Shown in pieces: positions 1 through 8,243 of a stretch of DNA of 64,000 nucleotides. The stretch covers positions 146,501 to 210,500 of the forward strand of contig NZ_CP028843.1 of the NCBI RefSeq assembly GCF_003058325.1, written 5' to 3'. A model generated the notes under the pieces. The model was given only the letters and a program-made list of their open reading frames with translations, was not told where the DNA came from and did no database searches. How positions within the stretch are numbered: the first letter of the stretch is position 1; each line of letters opens with the position of its first letter. The position numbers and the translations under genes were made by a program. Source of the DNA: Methylobacterium currus (lineage in GTDB: Bacteria; Pseudomonadota; Alphaproteobacteria; Rhizobiales; Beijerinckiaceae).

Positions 1-320
1 TTGGTGCGGTCGACGCCCGGGGACAGCGCCGTCTGCAGCTTGGAGCGCATGTTCTGCAGGTCGGACAGGATGCTGTTGAGGCCGTTATAGGCCGTGTCGA
101 CCGACGACGAGCCGAGGCCGAGCGAGTCCTTGACCGCGCCGAGCGAGGCGTTGTCGGTGCGCACGGTGGTGGCGATCGACCAGTAGGCGGCGTTGTCCGA
201 GGCGGCCGAGACGCGCTGGCCGGTAGAGACGCGGTTGCTGGTCGTGTCCAGGTTCTGGTTGATGTTCTTGAGCGTGGTCAGCGCCGTCATCGCGGCGTTG
301 TTGGTGAGAAGGCTGGTCAC
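1..320 (-). CDS. Flagellin, N-terminal part (cut by window start)
   Basis: The reverse strand encodes about 106 residues starting VTSLLTNNAAMTALTTLK, the conserved N-terminal helix of flagellin that stacks in the D0/D1 core of the filament. It continues through the typical ISTGQRVSAASDNAAYWSIA-like stretch (here STGQRVSAASDNAAYWSIA). The start appears to be a GTG at 318-320, preceded at about 9 nt by GGAAG. The 3' end lies outside the window, so length and C-terminal domain cannot be judged. It is divergent from motA across a 648-nt gap. Rhizobial genomes usually carry several flagellin paralogues; which one this is cannot be told. Confidence 0.93.
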   Translation of the reverse strand, partial: MTSLLTNNAAMTALTTLKNINQNLDTTSNRVSTGQRVSAASDNAAYWSIATTVRTDNASLGAVKDSLGLGSSSVDTAYNGLNSILSDLQNMRSKLQTALSPGVDRT

Positions 321-968
321 GGCTGATGCTTCCGGTGCTGTGGCGTGGCGGGAATGTGCAAGGTTCCGGGCTCTCACCGGTGCAGCCGACCAGCATCATG
401 CTTTGGGCATGCACTGGCCGACTGCGCTTTAACACATCCGGATTCTCACCGGGTCAACGGTTCGACATCATGTCTTGGGCTCGTGAGAACCCATCCGTTG
501 CGCCTTCCAACGGCCCTCCGTGGCGCCGCTGACCTGCTCACTATCGAACCCGCCCCGTTAGCAACCGATTAAGTCGGTGGTAATACCCGCTATCCACACG
601 GGCCCCAGGACGCCTCGGCCCCAGGCGTTCAGCAAGGTGACGGAGATGTCCGGCCGCCATGCACCGGCGATTTGAAGCAGATCGGCCTCATCACTCCGAC
701 GCTTCGCCCGATCGACCTTGCGGCATGTCGCCGTTGCCCACCGCGAAACGACGCCGGCATTGGCAAAGTCCGTGCAACCGGAGCTCCGATCGGCGCAAAT
801 CAGGCGCCGCGACCTTGCCCTTCGGCGGTCCGCCCATCGCGAGCGGCGCGGCGGATCACCGGTCGAGGCCCCGGCAGCCCCGCGCACCGGGCGGCGAGGC
901 GAGAAAAAGCCCCGCGCAAGCCACCGGCCTTAGAGCCGTAGCCCCATCAAGAGGGAGCGTTGCGGGAT
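321..968. other. Non-coding gap between flagellin and motA
   Basis: This 648-nt stretch has no reading frame with recognisable protein content. On the flagellin (minus) side it forms the long 5' leader and must hold the flagellin promoter. It contains short direct repeats (CTCACCGG at two places near 375 and 449) and a small hairpin-like element around ATGC-loop-GCAT near 400. On the motA side a GAGGGAG ribosome binding site lies at 951-957. I could not identify a sigma-54, sigma-28 or FtcR site with confidence. Confidence 0.5.
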
Positions 969-1841
969 ATGGGAATTCTCGTCGGCCTGCTGATCGCCAT
1001 CGGCTGCATGCTCGGCGGTTTCGTGGCCATGGGCGGCCACCTGATCGTGATCTGGCAGCCCTGGGAGTTCGTCATCATCGGCGGCATGGCCGCCGGCACC
1101 TTCGTGATCGCCAACCCGATGAAGACGGTGGTCGATTCCGGCAAGGCGACCATGGAGGCGTTCACCGGCAAGGGACCGAAGCGCAAGGACTTCCTGTCCC
1201 TGCTCGGCCTGATCCACGCCCTCCTGCGCGAGATCAAGACCAAGCCACGCAACGAGGTCGAGTCCCATTTCGACGACCCGGCGAATTCAGAGATCTTCAA
1301 GAACTATCCCGACGTGACCAAGGACCAGGGCCTGGTCCTGTTCATCTGCGACTATTGCCGGCTGATCCTGATCGGCGGCGCCCGCTCGCACGAGATCGAG
1401 GCGCTGATGGAGGAGGAGATCGGCACGCACAAGAAGTACGCGCTCAAGCCCTACGGGGCGATCAACACGGTGGCGGAGGCACTGCCGGCGCTGGGGATCG
1501 TGGCGGCGGTGCTCGGCATCGTGAAGGCGATGGGCGCCCTCGACCAGTCGCCCCAGATCCTCGGCGGCCTCATCGGCGCGGCGCTCGTCGGCACGTTCTT
1601 CGGGGTGTTCGCCTCGTACGGCGTGCTGGCGCCGCTCGCCCTCAAGGTGAAGGGCGTGCGCGAGAAGCAATGCTCCGTCTACGTCATCGTGAAGCAGAGC
1701 CTGATCGCCTACATGAACGGCGCCCTGCCGCAGGTGGCGATCGAGCACGGCCGCAAGGGCATCGCCGCGGCCGACCGCCCGACCATCGACGAGGTCGAGG
1801 CCGCCACCGTGCCGGGTGCCCAGAACCGCGAGGCGGCCTGA
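969..1841 (+). CDS. motA: Flagellar motor stator protein MotA
   Basis: MotA forms the proton-conducting stator with MotB in the inner membrane. The 290-residue product begins MGILVGLLIAIGC and has four hydrophobic segments (about residues 1-20, 30-50, 165-190 and 200-225). The cytoplasmic loop with the RSHEIEALMEEEI stretch carries the charged residues that contact FliG. The conserved proline motif PALGIVAAVLGIV and the downstream LAPLA proline are both visible. The ATG at 969 is preferred over an in-frame TTG at 960, because GAGGGAG at 951-957 is then 11 nt away rather than 2. It opens the block motA-fliM. Length matches rhizobial MotA (about 290 residues). Confidence 0.95.
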   Translation: MGILVGLLIAIGCMLGGFVAMGGHLIVIWQPWEFVIIGGMAAGTFVIANPMKTVVDSGKATMEAFTGKGPKRKDFLSLLGLIHALLREIKTKPRNEVESHFDDPANSEIFKNYPDVTKDQGLVLFICDYCRLILIGGARSHEIEALMEEEIGTHKKYALKPYGAINTVAEALPALGIVAAVLGIVKAMGALDQSPQILGGLIGAALVGTFFGVFASYGVLAPLALKVKGVREKQCSVYVIVKQSLIAYMNGALPQVAIEHGRKGIAAADRPTIDEVEAATVPGAQNREAA

Positions 1842-1860
1842 GAGCCGGGACACCCGACCC

Positions 1861-2838
1861 ATGACCCCACCCACATCCGGCCCTTCCACGACCGGCTCCT
1901 CGACCCCGACGGTCCTCACGAGCCCGGCCGACATCCGCGCCCGCATCCAGGAGGCCGCCGGCCTCTCCCTGGACCGGCTGCCGATGCTGCAGCTGATCTT
2001 CGACCGCCTGGCCACCGCCTGCGGCGACGGGATCAAGCACCTCGCCGCCTCGTCGATCCTCTACTCGCTGAACGGCGTCGAGAGCGGACGCTTCGGCGAG
2101 TTCCTCGACGCCTACGACATGAAGGCGGTGGTGGGCATCTTCAGCGCCCCGGCCTGGGACGGCCACATCCTGGTCGGCCTCGACCGCGACTTCGTCTTCA
2201 CCATGGTGGAGGCGCTGTTCGGGGCCGACGGCAGCGAGCAGCCGGTCGACGACGAGCGCGCCTTCTCGGCGATCGAGCTGCGCATCGCCCAGATGATCCT
2301 CGAGCAGGTCGGCCGGGCGCTCGAATCCTCCTTCGGCCTCGTCTCGAAGACGGCGTTCCACCTGGAGCGCACCGAGACCCGGATGGAGTTCGCGGTGATC
2401 GGCCGGCGCAGCAACAAGGCGATCCAGGCCAAGTTCCTGATCCAGGCGCTCAGCCGGGGCGGCGAGATGTTCATCATCATCCCGCAATCGGTGCTCAACC
2501 CGCTGCGCCCGAGCCTCGCCAAGGTGCTGACAGGCGAAACCAGCACCCGGCGCGACCCGCGCTGGGCGTCCCAGATCGCCGCCGAGGTGCAGAAGACCAC
2601 GGTGCACCTGCGCGCCGTGCTGGAGGAGCGCCACCTGACCCTGGGCGAGATCGCCGGGCTGAAGGTCGGCCAGGTGATCGCCCTCGACGCCACCCCGGCG
2701 ACGCGGATCAAGCTCGAGGGCAACGACAAGCCGCTGTTCTGGTGCCATGCCGGGCAGTCTCAGGGGGCCTACGTCCTGCGGATCGACGAGGCCATCAGCC
2801 AGGACAAGGAAGGGGCGGAGCATGGTGTCGCTGGTTGA
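1861..2838 (+). CDS. fliM: Flagellar motor switch protein FliM
   Basis: FliM is the C-ring protein that binds CheY-P and links FliG to FliN. The 325-residue product has a variable N-terminus. Its central domain contains YSLNGVESGRF and the VEALFGADGSEQP stretch, and a C-terminal SpoA-type domain runs from about residue 250 (VHLRAVLEERHLTLGEIAGLKVGQVI). The ATG lies 19 nt after the motA stop, so the two are probably co-transcribed. The rhizobial form lacks a clear canonical N-terminal CheY-binding peptide, as here. The 3' end overlaps the next gene by 17 nt. Confidence 0.93.
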   Translation: MTPPTSGPSTTGSSTPTVLTSPADIRARIQEAAGLSLDRLPMLQLIFDRLATACGDGIKHLAASSILYSLNGVESGRFGEFLDAYDMKAVVGIFSAPAWDGHILVGLDRDFVFTMVEALFGADGSEQPVDDERAFSAIELRIAQMILEQVGRALESSFGLVSKTAFHLERTETRMEFAVIGRRSNKAIQAKFLIQALSRGGEMFIIIPQSVLNPLRPSLAKVLTGETSTRRDPRWASQIAAEVQKTTVHLRAVLEERHLTLGEIAGLKVGQVIALDATPATRIKLEGNDKPLFWCHAGQSQGAYVLRIDEAISQDKEGAEHGVAG

Positions 2839-3115
2839 CGGAGTGCTGCTCGCCGCCCTGGTCGGTACGAATGCCTGCGTGCTGCCGCTCTACCTGAAGC
2901 TCAAGCGCCTCGACCGCGCCCAGGCCGAGTACGGACGGGCGGTCGCGGCCTCCGGCCACGCGCTGGCCAGCGCCGGCGAGGCGGTGCGCAGCTTCACCGG
3001 CGAGGGCCGCGCGGTGCTGGAGGCTCTGAGCGCCAAGATCGACGAGGCGAAGGCGACGCTCGACGCCCTCGAGGCCGGCCGGCGCGACGCGGCCCGGGCC
3101 GAAGGCGGCCGCTAG
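2822..3115 (+). CDS. Small membrane-anchored flagellar-cluster protein (DUF6468-like)
   Basis: A 97-residue protein with one N-terminal membrane segment (about residues 3-22, LVDGVLLAALVGTNACVLPLYL) followed by a charged, probably coiled-coil region rich in A, E, K and R. It begins inside the end of fliM (17-nt overlap), which indicates translational coupling and a flagellar role. Size, topology and position match the alphaproteobacterial DUF6468 family that sits beside fliM; this assignment is from memory of the family, not a search. The biochemical function is not known to me. Confidence 0.75.
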   Translation: MVSLVDGVLLAALVGTNACVLPLYLKLKRLDRAQAEYGRAVAASGHALASAGEAVRSFTGEGRAVLEALSAKIDEAKATLDALEAGRRDAARAEGGR

Positions 3116-3503
3116 AGCGCGGCCCGACGACGTGACGACCGGTTCGTCGCGGACGATGCGGCACGATCGACGGCCGAGACCCACATCCGATCGCCGTGGG
3201 GTCGGGCGCCGCTCGCGCGCGGCGGCCGAGCGCCGCTCCGGAGCCTCGATTTTGCCGCATCCCCTGCACGATCCGGTATCGTTTTCGCGGGACACTGGTC
3301 GCTGCCCACTCCGTCGTGTTCCGCCCGGGCGCGGCGCAGGCACAGACACGGTCTCACGCACCGGAGGTCCCGACATCGACGCGTCGAGCGGGGACGACGG
3401 ACGAAGCCGTGCGATCCGGCAGCGAGATCCGGCCGCAAGCCTCGGATCAGCTTGATCGCCTAGACCTGTCAGGGACATTTCGAGACTTCCACGCGAGCCC
3501 GCG
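3116..3503. other. Gap upstream of fliN
   Basis: A 388-nt stretch between the motA-fliM block and fliN. Open frames cross it but none shows recognisable protein sequence. It is unusually long for the inside of a flagellar operon, so it may hold a separate promoter for fliN-fliG-flhB. I could not pick out -35/-10 elements or a terminator. Confidence 0.4.
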
Positions 3504-3857
3504 ATGAGCACGAGCCCCTTCCCCGACGCCGGCGCCAGCCCCGCCTTCCCGAGCCAGGGCTCCCAGCCGGCCTCCCCGCCGGCCGAGGACGGACGCAACC
3601 TCGATTCGATCCTGCGCATCCCGGTCCTGATGCAGGTGGTGCTCGGCTCGGCCACCATGCCGGTCGCCAACCTGATGAAGCTCGGCCGCGGCGCCGTCGT
3701 GCCCCTCGACCACCGGGTCGGCGAGCCGGTCGACGTGATGGTCAACGGCCGGGTGATCGCCCGGGGCGAGATCGTCATCGTCGAGGAGGACAATTCCCGC
3801 TTCGGCGTCTCGCTGACCGAGGTGGTCGGCCCGGCCGACGCCGCACAGAACGGCTGA
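3504..3857 (+). CDS. fliN: Flagellar motor switch protein FliN
   Basis: FliN forms the base of the C-ring and docks the export ATPase complex. The 117-residue product has a proline/serine-rich N-terminal tail of about 30 residues, then a SpoA domain: ILRIPVLMQVVLGSATMPVANLMKL, the GAVVPLDHRVGEPVDVMVNGRVIARGEIVIVEEDNSRFGV core and a conserved C-terminus. The L-x-R-G-x-V-V-x-L-D pattern and the G-x-V-V-V-E-x-x-F-G ending are typical. It lies 4 nt before fliG, so the two are surely co-translated. Confidence 0.93.
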   Translation: MSTSPFPDAGASPAFPSQGSQPASPPAEDGRNLDSILRIPVLMQVVLGSATMPVANLMKLGRGAVVPLDHRVGEPVDVMVNGRVIARGEIVIVEEDNSRFGVSLTEVVGPADAAQNG

Positions 3858-3861
3858 CCGC

Positions 3862-4899
3862 GTGAACGTCTCGGTGTCCCCTCCGGCCTTGCGCAGCGCC
3901 TCCCGGCAGCTCGCGCCCGTCGACCAGGTCGCGACCCTGCTCCTGGCCATGGGCAAGCCCGCGGCGGGCCGCCTGCTGAAATATTTCGAGCCGGACGAGA
4001 TCAAGCGGATCACCCATTCGGCCTCGCGGCTCGGCGCGGTGAGCCCCGACCAGGTCGATACCGTGGTCGAGAGCTTCGCCGAGGAGTTCGCCGGCGGGGC
4101 GAGCCTCGTCGGCACGGTGACCGAGGTCGAGAAGCTCCTCACCGGCCTGCTGCCGGCCGACCAGGTCGCCGACATCCTGGCCGACCTGCGCGGCAACGCC
4201 AACCGCTCGGTCTGGGAGCGCATGGCGACGGTGTCGGAGAGCGTGCTGGCGAGCTATCTCGTCAAGGAGCATCCGCAGACGGCGGCCCTGATCCTGTCGA
4301 AGGTCAAGCCCGCCATCGCCGCCAAGGTGATGGGGCACCTGCCGCTGCCGGTGCGCAACACCGTGATGCGGCGGATGCTGAGCTTCAAGCCGGTGGTCGA
4401 CGACGTGATGCAGGCGGTCGAGCGCGCCCTGCACGAGGATTTCCTGATCAACGGGTCGCGCAATTCCGGCGCCGACACCCACGCCAAGATGGCCGACATC
4501 ATCAACAAGATGGACCGCCAGCAGATGGACGAGGCGCTCCACAGCCTCGCCGATTCGCGGCCGAAATCGGTCGAGATCCTCAAGGGCCTGCTCTTCACCT
4601 TCGACGACATCGTCAAGTTGGCGCCGCGCGCGCGCACCACCCTGTTCGACGCGGTGCCGAACGACCGCCTGGTGCTGGCCCTCAAGGGCACCGAGGCGGA
4701 GTTCCGCACGGTGGTCCTGAGCGCCCTCTCGGCCCGCGTCCGCCGCATGGTCGAGCACGAGCTCAACGGCGGCGAGCCGGCCGCCCAGCGCGACGTGATG
4801 GAGGCGCGCCGCAGCATCACCGACCTCGCCATGGACATGGCGGGCCGCGGCGAGATCGAGATCAACCCGGGAGGCGAGGATGAAGCCCTCATCCGCTGA
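3862..4899 (+). CDS. fliG: Flagellar motor switch protein FliG
   Basis: FliG couples stator movement to rotor torque. The 345-residue product shows the N-terminal FliF-binding domain (about residues 20-110), the middle domain with the EHPQ motif at residues 136-139 (KEHPQTAALIL), and the C-terminal torque domain with charged helix residues (DRLVLALKGTEAEFRTVVLSALSARVRRMVEHEL). The start is GTG at 3862, 4 nt after the fliN stop; no ATG would keep the N-terminal domain whole. The C-terminal extension ends with an acidic GGEDEALIR tail. Confidence 0.95.
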   Translation: MNVSVSPPALRSASRQLAPVDQVATLLLAMGKPAAGRLLKYFEPDEIKRITHSASRLGAVSPDQVDTVVESFAEEFAGGASLVGTVTEVEKLLTGLLPADQVADILADLRGNANRSVWERMATVSESVLASYLVKEHPQTAALILSKVKPAIAAKVMGHLPLPVRNTVMRRMLSFKPVVDDVMQAVERALHEDFLINGSRNSGADTHAKMADIINKMDRQQMDEALHSLADSRPKSVEILKGLLFTFDDIVKLAPRARTTLFDAVPNDRLVLALKGTEAEFRTVVLSALSARVRRMVEHELNGGEPAAQRDVMEARRSITDLAMDMAGRGEIEINPGGEDEALIR

Positions 4900-5018
4900 G
4901 CGGCGAGCGATGAGCGGGGCGACGGCGCCGGGTCGCGCGCCCGCGCTGCGATCGATCCGACACCGGACGACGCCCCGCGCACCGGCCGGGGCGGGGCGCG
5001 CGCCCCGCGCTTCGACGC

Positions 5019-6083
5019 ATGGCTGACGAGACCGACCAGGAGAGCAAGACCGAGGCCGCCACCGAGCGGAAGGTGCGCGATGCGATCGAGAAGGGCGACG
5101 TGCCGTTCTCCCGCGAAGCGCCGGTCTTCGCCTCGATCCTCGGGCTCCTGGTCTGCCTGAGCCTGGTGGTGCGGGGCCAGGCGGCGGCGCTCGCCCGCGA
5201 CCTGTCCTCGTTCCTCGACCATCCGGGCGGCTTCTCGCTCGCGAGCGGAGAGGACGCCCTGACCCTGATGCACGCCACCGGCTTCGCGCTCGCCCGATTC
5301 CTCACCCCGATCCTGCTGGTGCTCAGCGGGTTCGGGCTCGTCGCCTCCCTCGCCCAGAACGTCCCGAGCCTCGTCGCCGACCGGATCGCCCCGAAATGGA
5401 ACCGCATCTCCCCGGCCTCGGGCTGGAGCCGGATCTTCGGCCGCTCCGGTCAGGTCGAGTTCCTGAAAGCCGTCCTTAAAGTCTCCTCGGTCAGTCTCGT
5501 CGTCCTCCTGCTCCTGCGCTCGGAACAGGGCAAAGCCGTGAGTGCCATGTTCGTCGACCCGAGCCAGCTCCCCGAGCTGATCCTGACGACCGCGATCCGC
5601 CTGGTCTCGGCCGTCAGCATCGCCACCATCGTGATCGTGGCAGGCGACCTCGTCTGGGCGCGCCTGCGCTGGCAGCGCTCGCTGAGAATGTCGCGCCAGG
5701 AGATCAAGGACGAGCACAAGCAGATCGAGGGCGATCCGAGCGTCAAGGCGCGCCTGCGCTCGCTCGCCCAGGACCGCACCCGCAAGCGCATGCTCGGCCA
5801 GGTCAGCCGCGCCACCGTCGTCATCGCCAACCCGACCCATTTCGCGGTGGCCCTGCGCTACGAGCCGTCCGAGGGGCCGGCACCGATCGTGCTGGCCAAG
5901 GGTCAGGACCTCATCGCCCTGCGCATCCGCGAAATCGCCGAACAGCACGGCATCGCGGTGATCGAAGACAAGCCTCTGGCAAGGTCGCTGTACGATGCTG
6001 TCCAGGTCGACCAAATGATCCCCGCGGAGTTCTACCGCGCGGTCGCGCAGATCCTGTTCTTCCTGTTCGCGAGACAACGATGA
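5019..6083 (+). CDS. flhB: Flagellar export switch protein FlhB
   Basis: FlhB is the export-gate component that switches substrate specificity after hook completion. The 354-residue product starts MADETDQESKTEAATERKVRDA, the classic acidic/basic FlhB N-terminus. Four membrane segments lie between about residues 35 and 215, followed by a cytoplasmic domain with the autocleavage motif NPTH at 271-274. The GDPSVKARLR stretch before it is also canonical. It starts 119 nt after fliG and its stop overlaps the next gene by 4 nt (ATGA). FliK, its length-sensing partner, is in the convergent operon. Confidence 0.96.
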   Translation: MADETDQESKTEAATERKVRDAIEKGDVPFSREAPVFASILGLLVCLSLVVRGQAAALARDLSSFLDHPGGFSLASGEDALTLMHATGFALARFLTPILLVLSGFGLVASLAQNVPSLVADRIAPKWNRISPASGWSRIFGRSGQVEFLKAVLKVSSVSLVVLLLLRSEQGKAVSAMFVDPSQLPELILTTAIRLVSAVSIATIVIVAGDLVWARLRWQRSLRMSRQEIKDEHKQIEGDPSVKARLRSLAQDRTRKRMLGQVSRATVVIANPTHFAVALRYEPSEGPAPIVLAKGQDLIALRIREIAEQHGIAVIEDKPLARSLYDAVQVDQMIPAEFYRAVAQILFFLFARQR

Positions 6084-6520
6084 TCCCTCACGACCACGAT
6101 CTCGCGCAGGCCCGGACGGTCCCCCGAGATGTGATCGCGGCGGCCGAGGAGGTCTTCGCGACGGCGCTCCGCGATTTCATCAGCGAATTCTGCCTGCTCG
6201 ACGGCAGCGTGCTGATCGGCTGGGTGCGGGGCGAGCGCCACGGCAACATCGCCGACCTCGTCGCCTCCTCGGCCGAGCCGTTCTTCAAGCACGCCACCCT
6301 GACCTATGCCGACGCCGCCGACGTCTGCCTCGACTGGGGCCGCTCGATGCAGGTGGTGCTCGACATGGAATTCGCGGCCAAGCCCGTGACGGTGTTCTTC
6401 AAGCTCGTCCTCGACGGCTGCTTCGTCGGGGTGGCGATCCAGCGCATCCTGGCCGAGGACGGTCCCCCTCTGCACCTCGACACCTTCGCCCGCGCCCTGT
6501 CGGATGCCCGCCTCGCCTGA
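6080..6520 (+). CDS. Unknown protein coupled to flhB
   Basis: A 146-residue soluble protein (MIPHDHDLAQARTVPRDVIAAAEEVF...) with no membrane segment or signal peptide. Its ATG overlaps the flhB stop by 4 nt, so it is translated with flhB and is likely a flagellar accessory protein. Visible features are an acidic N-terminal helix, a hydrophobic core stretch around FKLVLDGCFVGVAIQRIL and three cysteines. I do not recognise the family. The start is fixed by the overlap. Confidence 0.8.
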   Translation: MIPHDHDLAQARTVPRDVIAAAEEVFATALRDFISEFCLLDGSVLIGWVRGERHGNIADLVASSAEPFFKHATLTYADAADVCLDWGRSMQVVLDMEFAAKPVTVFFKLVLDGCFVGVAIQRILAEDGPPLHLDTFARALSDARLA

Positions 6521-6837
6521 TTCGGGATGCTCCGTGCCCAGAAGGCCGTGGTTTTGAACTAACAGCGGCCTAACGCGTCCCCGCATCCACACTCTGATCG
6601 ATTCTTAACAAAAAGGCTTGCGAAGCGGGCCCGCTGCGGCGCGCCGGTCATTGACCGGCCGCCGCGGCCCGGACATGAATTCGATCGGCGCAAATCGGAC
6701 AGCCTTAGGAATTCAGACCTGTGCGCGCACGCCGCATCCGGGTCTGCCGAAGGTTCGACCCCGAGGGCAGAAGATGGGGCACAGGTTGGGACGGCGTGCC
6801 GCCGCGCCTCCCGCCTGGCTCGATGAGGGTACGACAG
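6521..6837. other. Leader and promoter region of ftcR
   Basis: A 317-nt non-coding stretch that separates the flhB block from ftcR. It contains an AT-rich patch at about 6595-6617 (ATTCTTAACAAAAAGGC) unlike its surroundings, which is the best candidate for a promoter. No clear inverted repeat was seen. In-frame upstream codons exist (GTG near 6721), but the protein similarity to FtcR begins only at the ATG at 6838. Confidence 0.4.
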
Positions 6838-7563
6838 ATGTATTTCTTGGTTGACGCCAGGAAATCGGTCAACGCGGGCTTCAAGGCTGGCTTCGATCGG
6901 GAAGGGGTATCTTCCTTTTCGCTCTCGCCGGAGGAGTTCACGAGCTGGATTGAATCGGCGTCCCGCAGCGACCTCGACGCGGTGCAGGGTTTCCTTCTGG
7001 GCGATTTCGACGAGCGTGCCCGCTGCGCGAGCGCGATCCGCCGGCAATCCCGCGCGCCGATCATCGCGCTGGCCGATTCGCGATCGTTGGAGCAGACCCT
7101 GGTGCTGTTCGACGCGGGGATCGACGACGTGCTGCCCAAGCCGGTCCATGTGCGCGAGATCCTGGCCCGGACCGAGGCGATCTGGCGGCGGGTCAACGGG
7201 GAGCAGGCGCAGGCCGCGGACGCCGCCGCCCGACCCTGCGAGGCGCAGGGAGCCCCGATCCCGCAGGCCCGGGGTCCCGAGCGGCTCCGGGTGTTCTTCG
7301 ACGGTCGCGACCCCGAGGTCGACGGCGTGCCCCTCTCCCTGCCCCGGCGCGAGCGGCATATCCTGGAATTCCTGGTGCGCAACCGGGGCCGCCGGGTGAC
7401 CAAGACCCAGCTCTTCAACGGCGTCTACGGCGTCTACAGCGACGGCGTCGAGGAGAGCGTCGTCGAGGGCCACGTCAGCAAGCTGCGCAAGAAGCTGGCG
7501 CAAGCCCTCGGCCACGACCCGATCGAGGCCAAGCGCTACATCGGCTACACCTACGTCGGGTAA
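6838..7563 (+). CDS. ftcR: Flagellar transcriptional regulator FtcR
   Basis: A 241-residue two-domain protein. Residues about 1-115 are receiver-like (MYFLVDARKSVNAGF; later DDVLPKPVHVREILAR with the conserved lysine). Residues about 145-241 form an OmpR-type winged helix (LPRRERHILEFLVRNRGRRVTK and EESVVEGHVSKLRKKL). The pattern matches FtcR of Brucella and rhizobia, an orphan regulator that activates flagellar genes. The receiver lacks the usual acidic pocket (VDAR rather than DDD), so phosphorylation is doubtful; this is inference. The ATG at 6838 is chosen because FtcR homologues start at this point. It is convergent with the fliF-fliK operon. Confidence 0.9.
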   Translation: MYFLVDARKSVNAGFKAGFDREGVSSFSLSPEEFTSWIESASRSDLDAVQGFLLGDFDERARCASAIRRQSRAPIIALADSRSLEQTLVLFDAGIDDVLPKPVHVREILARTEAIWRRVNGEQAQAADAAARPCEAQGAPIPQARGPERLRVFFDGRDPEVDGVPLSLPRRERHILEFLVRNRGRRVTKTQLFNGVYGVYSDGVEESVVEGHVSKLRKKLAQALGHDPIEAKRYIGYTYVG

Positions 7564-7618
7564 CCCGGAATCCCGCCGGCAACCGCGCCTGACCGGCAGA
7601 ACGCCAGTCCTGGAAGAA

Positions 7619-7652
7619 CGTCACTACTGGCAGAACGTCACTACTGGCAGAA
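7619..7652. repeat. 17-bp tandem duplication at a stop codon
   Basis: The unit CGTCACTACTGGCAGAA occurs twice in direct succession (7619-7635 and 7636-7652). The second copy contains the last codons and the TAG stop of the lytic transglycosylase gene. A partial further copy (CGTC) follows. Because the unit is 17 nt, the copy after the stop is in another frame. It looks like a recent slippage duplication and has no evident function. Confidence 0.8.
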
Positions 7653-8243
7653 CGTCTTGGCCCCCGATGTCCACTGGCCGAAACCGGAAGCCACCATGTT
7701 GGTGATCACCCGGCAGACATACTGCTTCTGCGCCGGGTTGTTGTTCGGGCCGGCATGGTAGCGGGCCACCGCCAGGGTCCAGCTGCCCTCCCGGGCCTTG
7801 AGCTCCTTGAGGAAGAGCGTGGCATACTCGACGTTCTGGCGCGGATCGATCATCGCCTCGAGCGAGGAGAACTTCGCCCGGTGGTAATGGTGGTTGATCT
7901 GCATGCAGCCGAGATCGACCAGGCGCACGCCGCTGGCCTGCGCCTCGCCCAAGCGCCGGATCACGTCGGCGGCGCTCGTGCCGAAATAGGCCTTGCCGCC
8001 GATATTCATGGCAAAGGGCTGCAGGGAGCCGCGGTTGCCGCTCTCGGTCAGCCCGACGGCATAGAGCATGCCGAGGGGCACGCCGTGGCGCGCGGCGGCC
8101 TGCGCCATCTGCTGCTCGCAGACATTGCCGGTCGGCGGCAGCGGCGCCCTGGCGGCACCGGAGACCGTGGCGGCGGCCTCCGCGCCCGTGGCGGCGCTAA
8201 AGGTAAAGACCGCCGCGGCCGCGATCGCCGGAATGCGCGTCAT
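7641..8243 (-). CDS. Lytic transglycosylase of the flagellar operon
   Basis: A 200-residue exported enzyme that probably opens the peptidoglycan layer for the flagellar rod. The N-terminus MTRIPAIAAAAVFTFSAATGAEA is a signal peptide. The SLT fold starts near residue 40 and shows AVGLTESGNRG with the catalytic glutamate, the DLGCMQINHHYH stretch, and the ARYHAGPNNN segment; six conserved aromatic/glycine positions fit goose-type SLT enzymes. The ATG at 8243 is chosen because the signal peptide begins there, giving a 47-nt overlap with fliK upstream. It is last in fliF-fliH-motB-motC-fliK-SLT, a place where many alphaproteobacteria put a muramidase replacing the FlgJ enzyme domain. Confidence 0.88.
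   Translation of the reverse strand: MTRIPAIAAAAVFTFSAATGAEAAATVSGAARAPLPPTGNVCEQQMAQAAARHGVPLGMLYAVGLTESGNRGSLQPFAMNIGGKAYFGTSAADVIRRLGEAQASGVRLVDLGCMQINHHYHRAKFSSLEAMIDPRQNVEYATLFLKELKAREGSWTLAVARYHAGPNNNPAQKQYVCRVITNMVASGFGQWTSGAKTFCQ

Noticed and set aside
321..968. Short open frames in the flagellin-motA gap
   Set aside because: None has a ribosome binding site or recognisable sequence; they differ in frame and composition from real genes here.
4254..6077. Minus-strand frame of 607 codons opposite fliG and flhB
   Set aside because: Shadow of two well-recognised flagellar genes, without motifs of its own.
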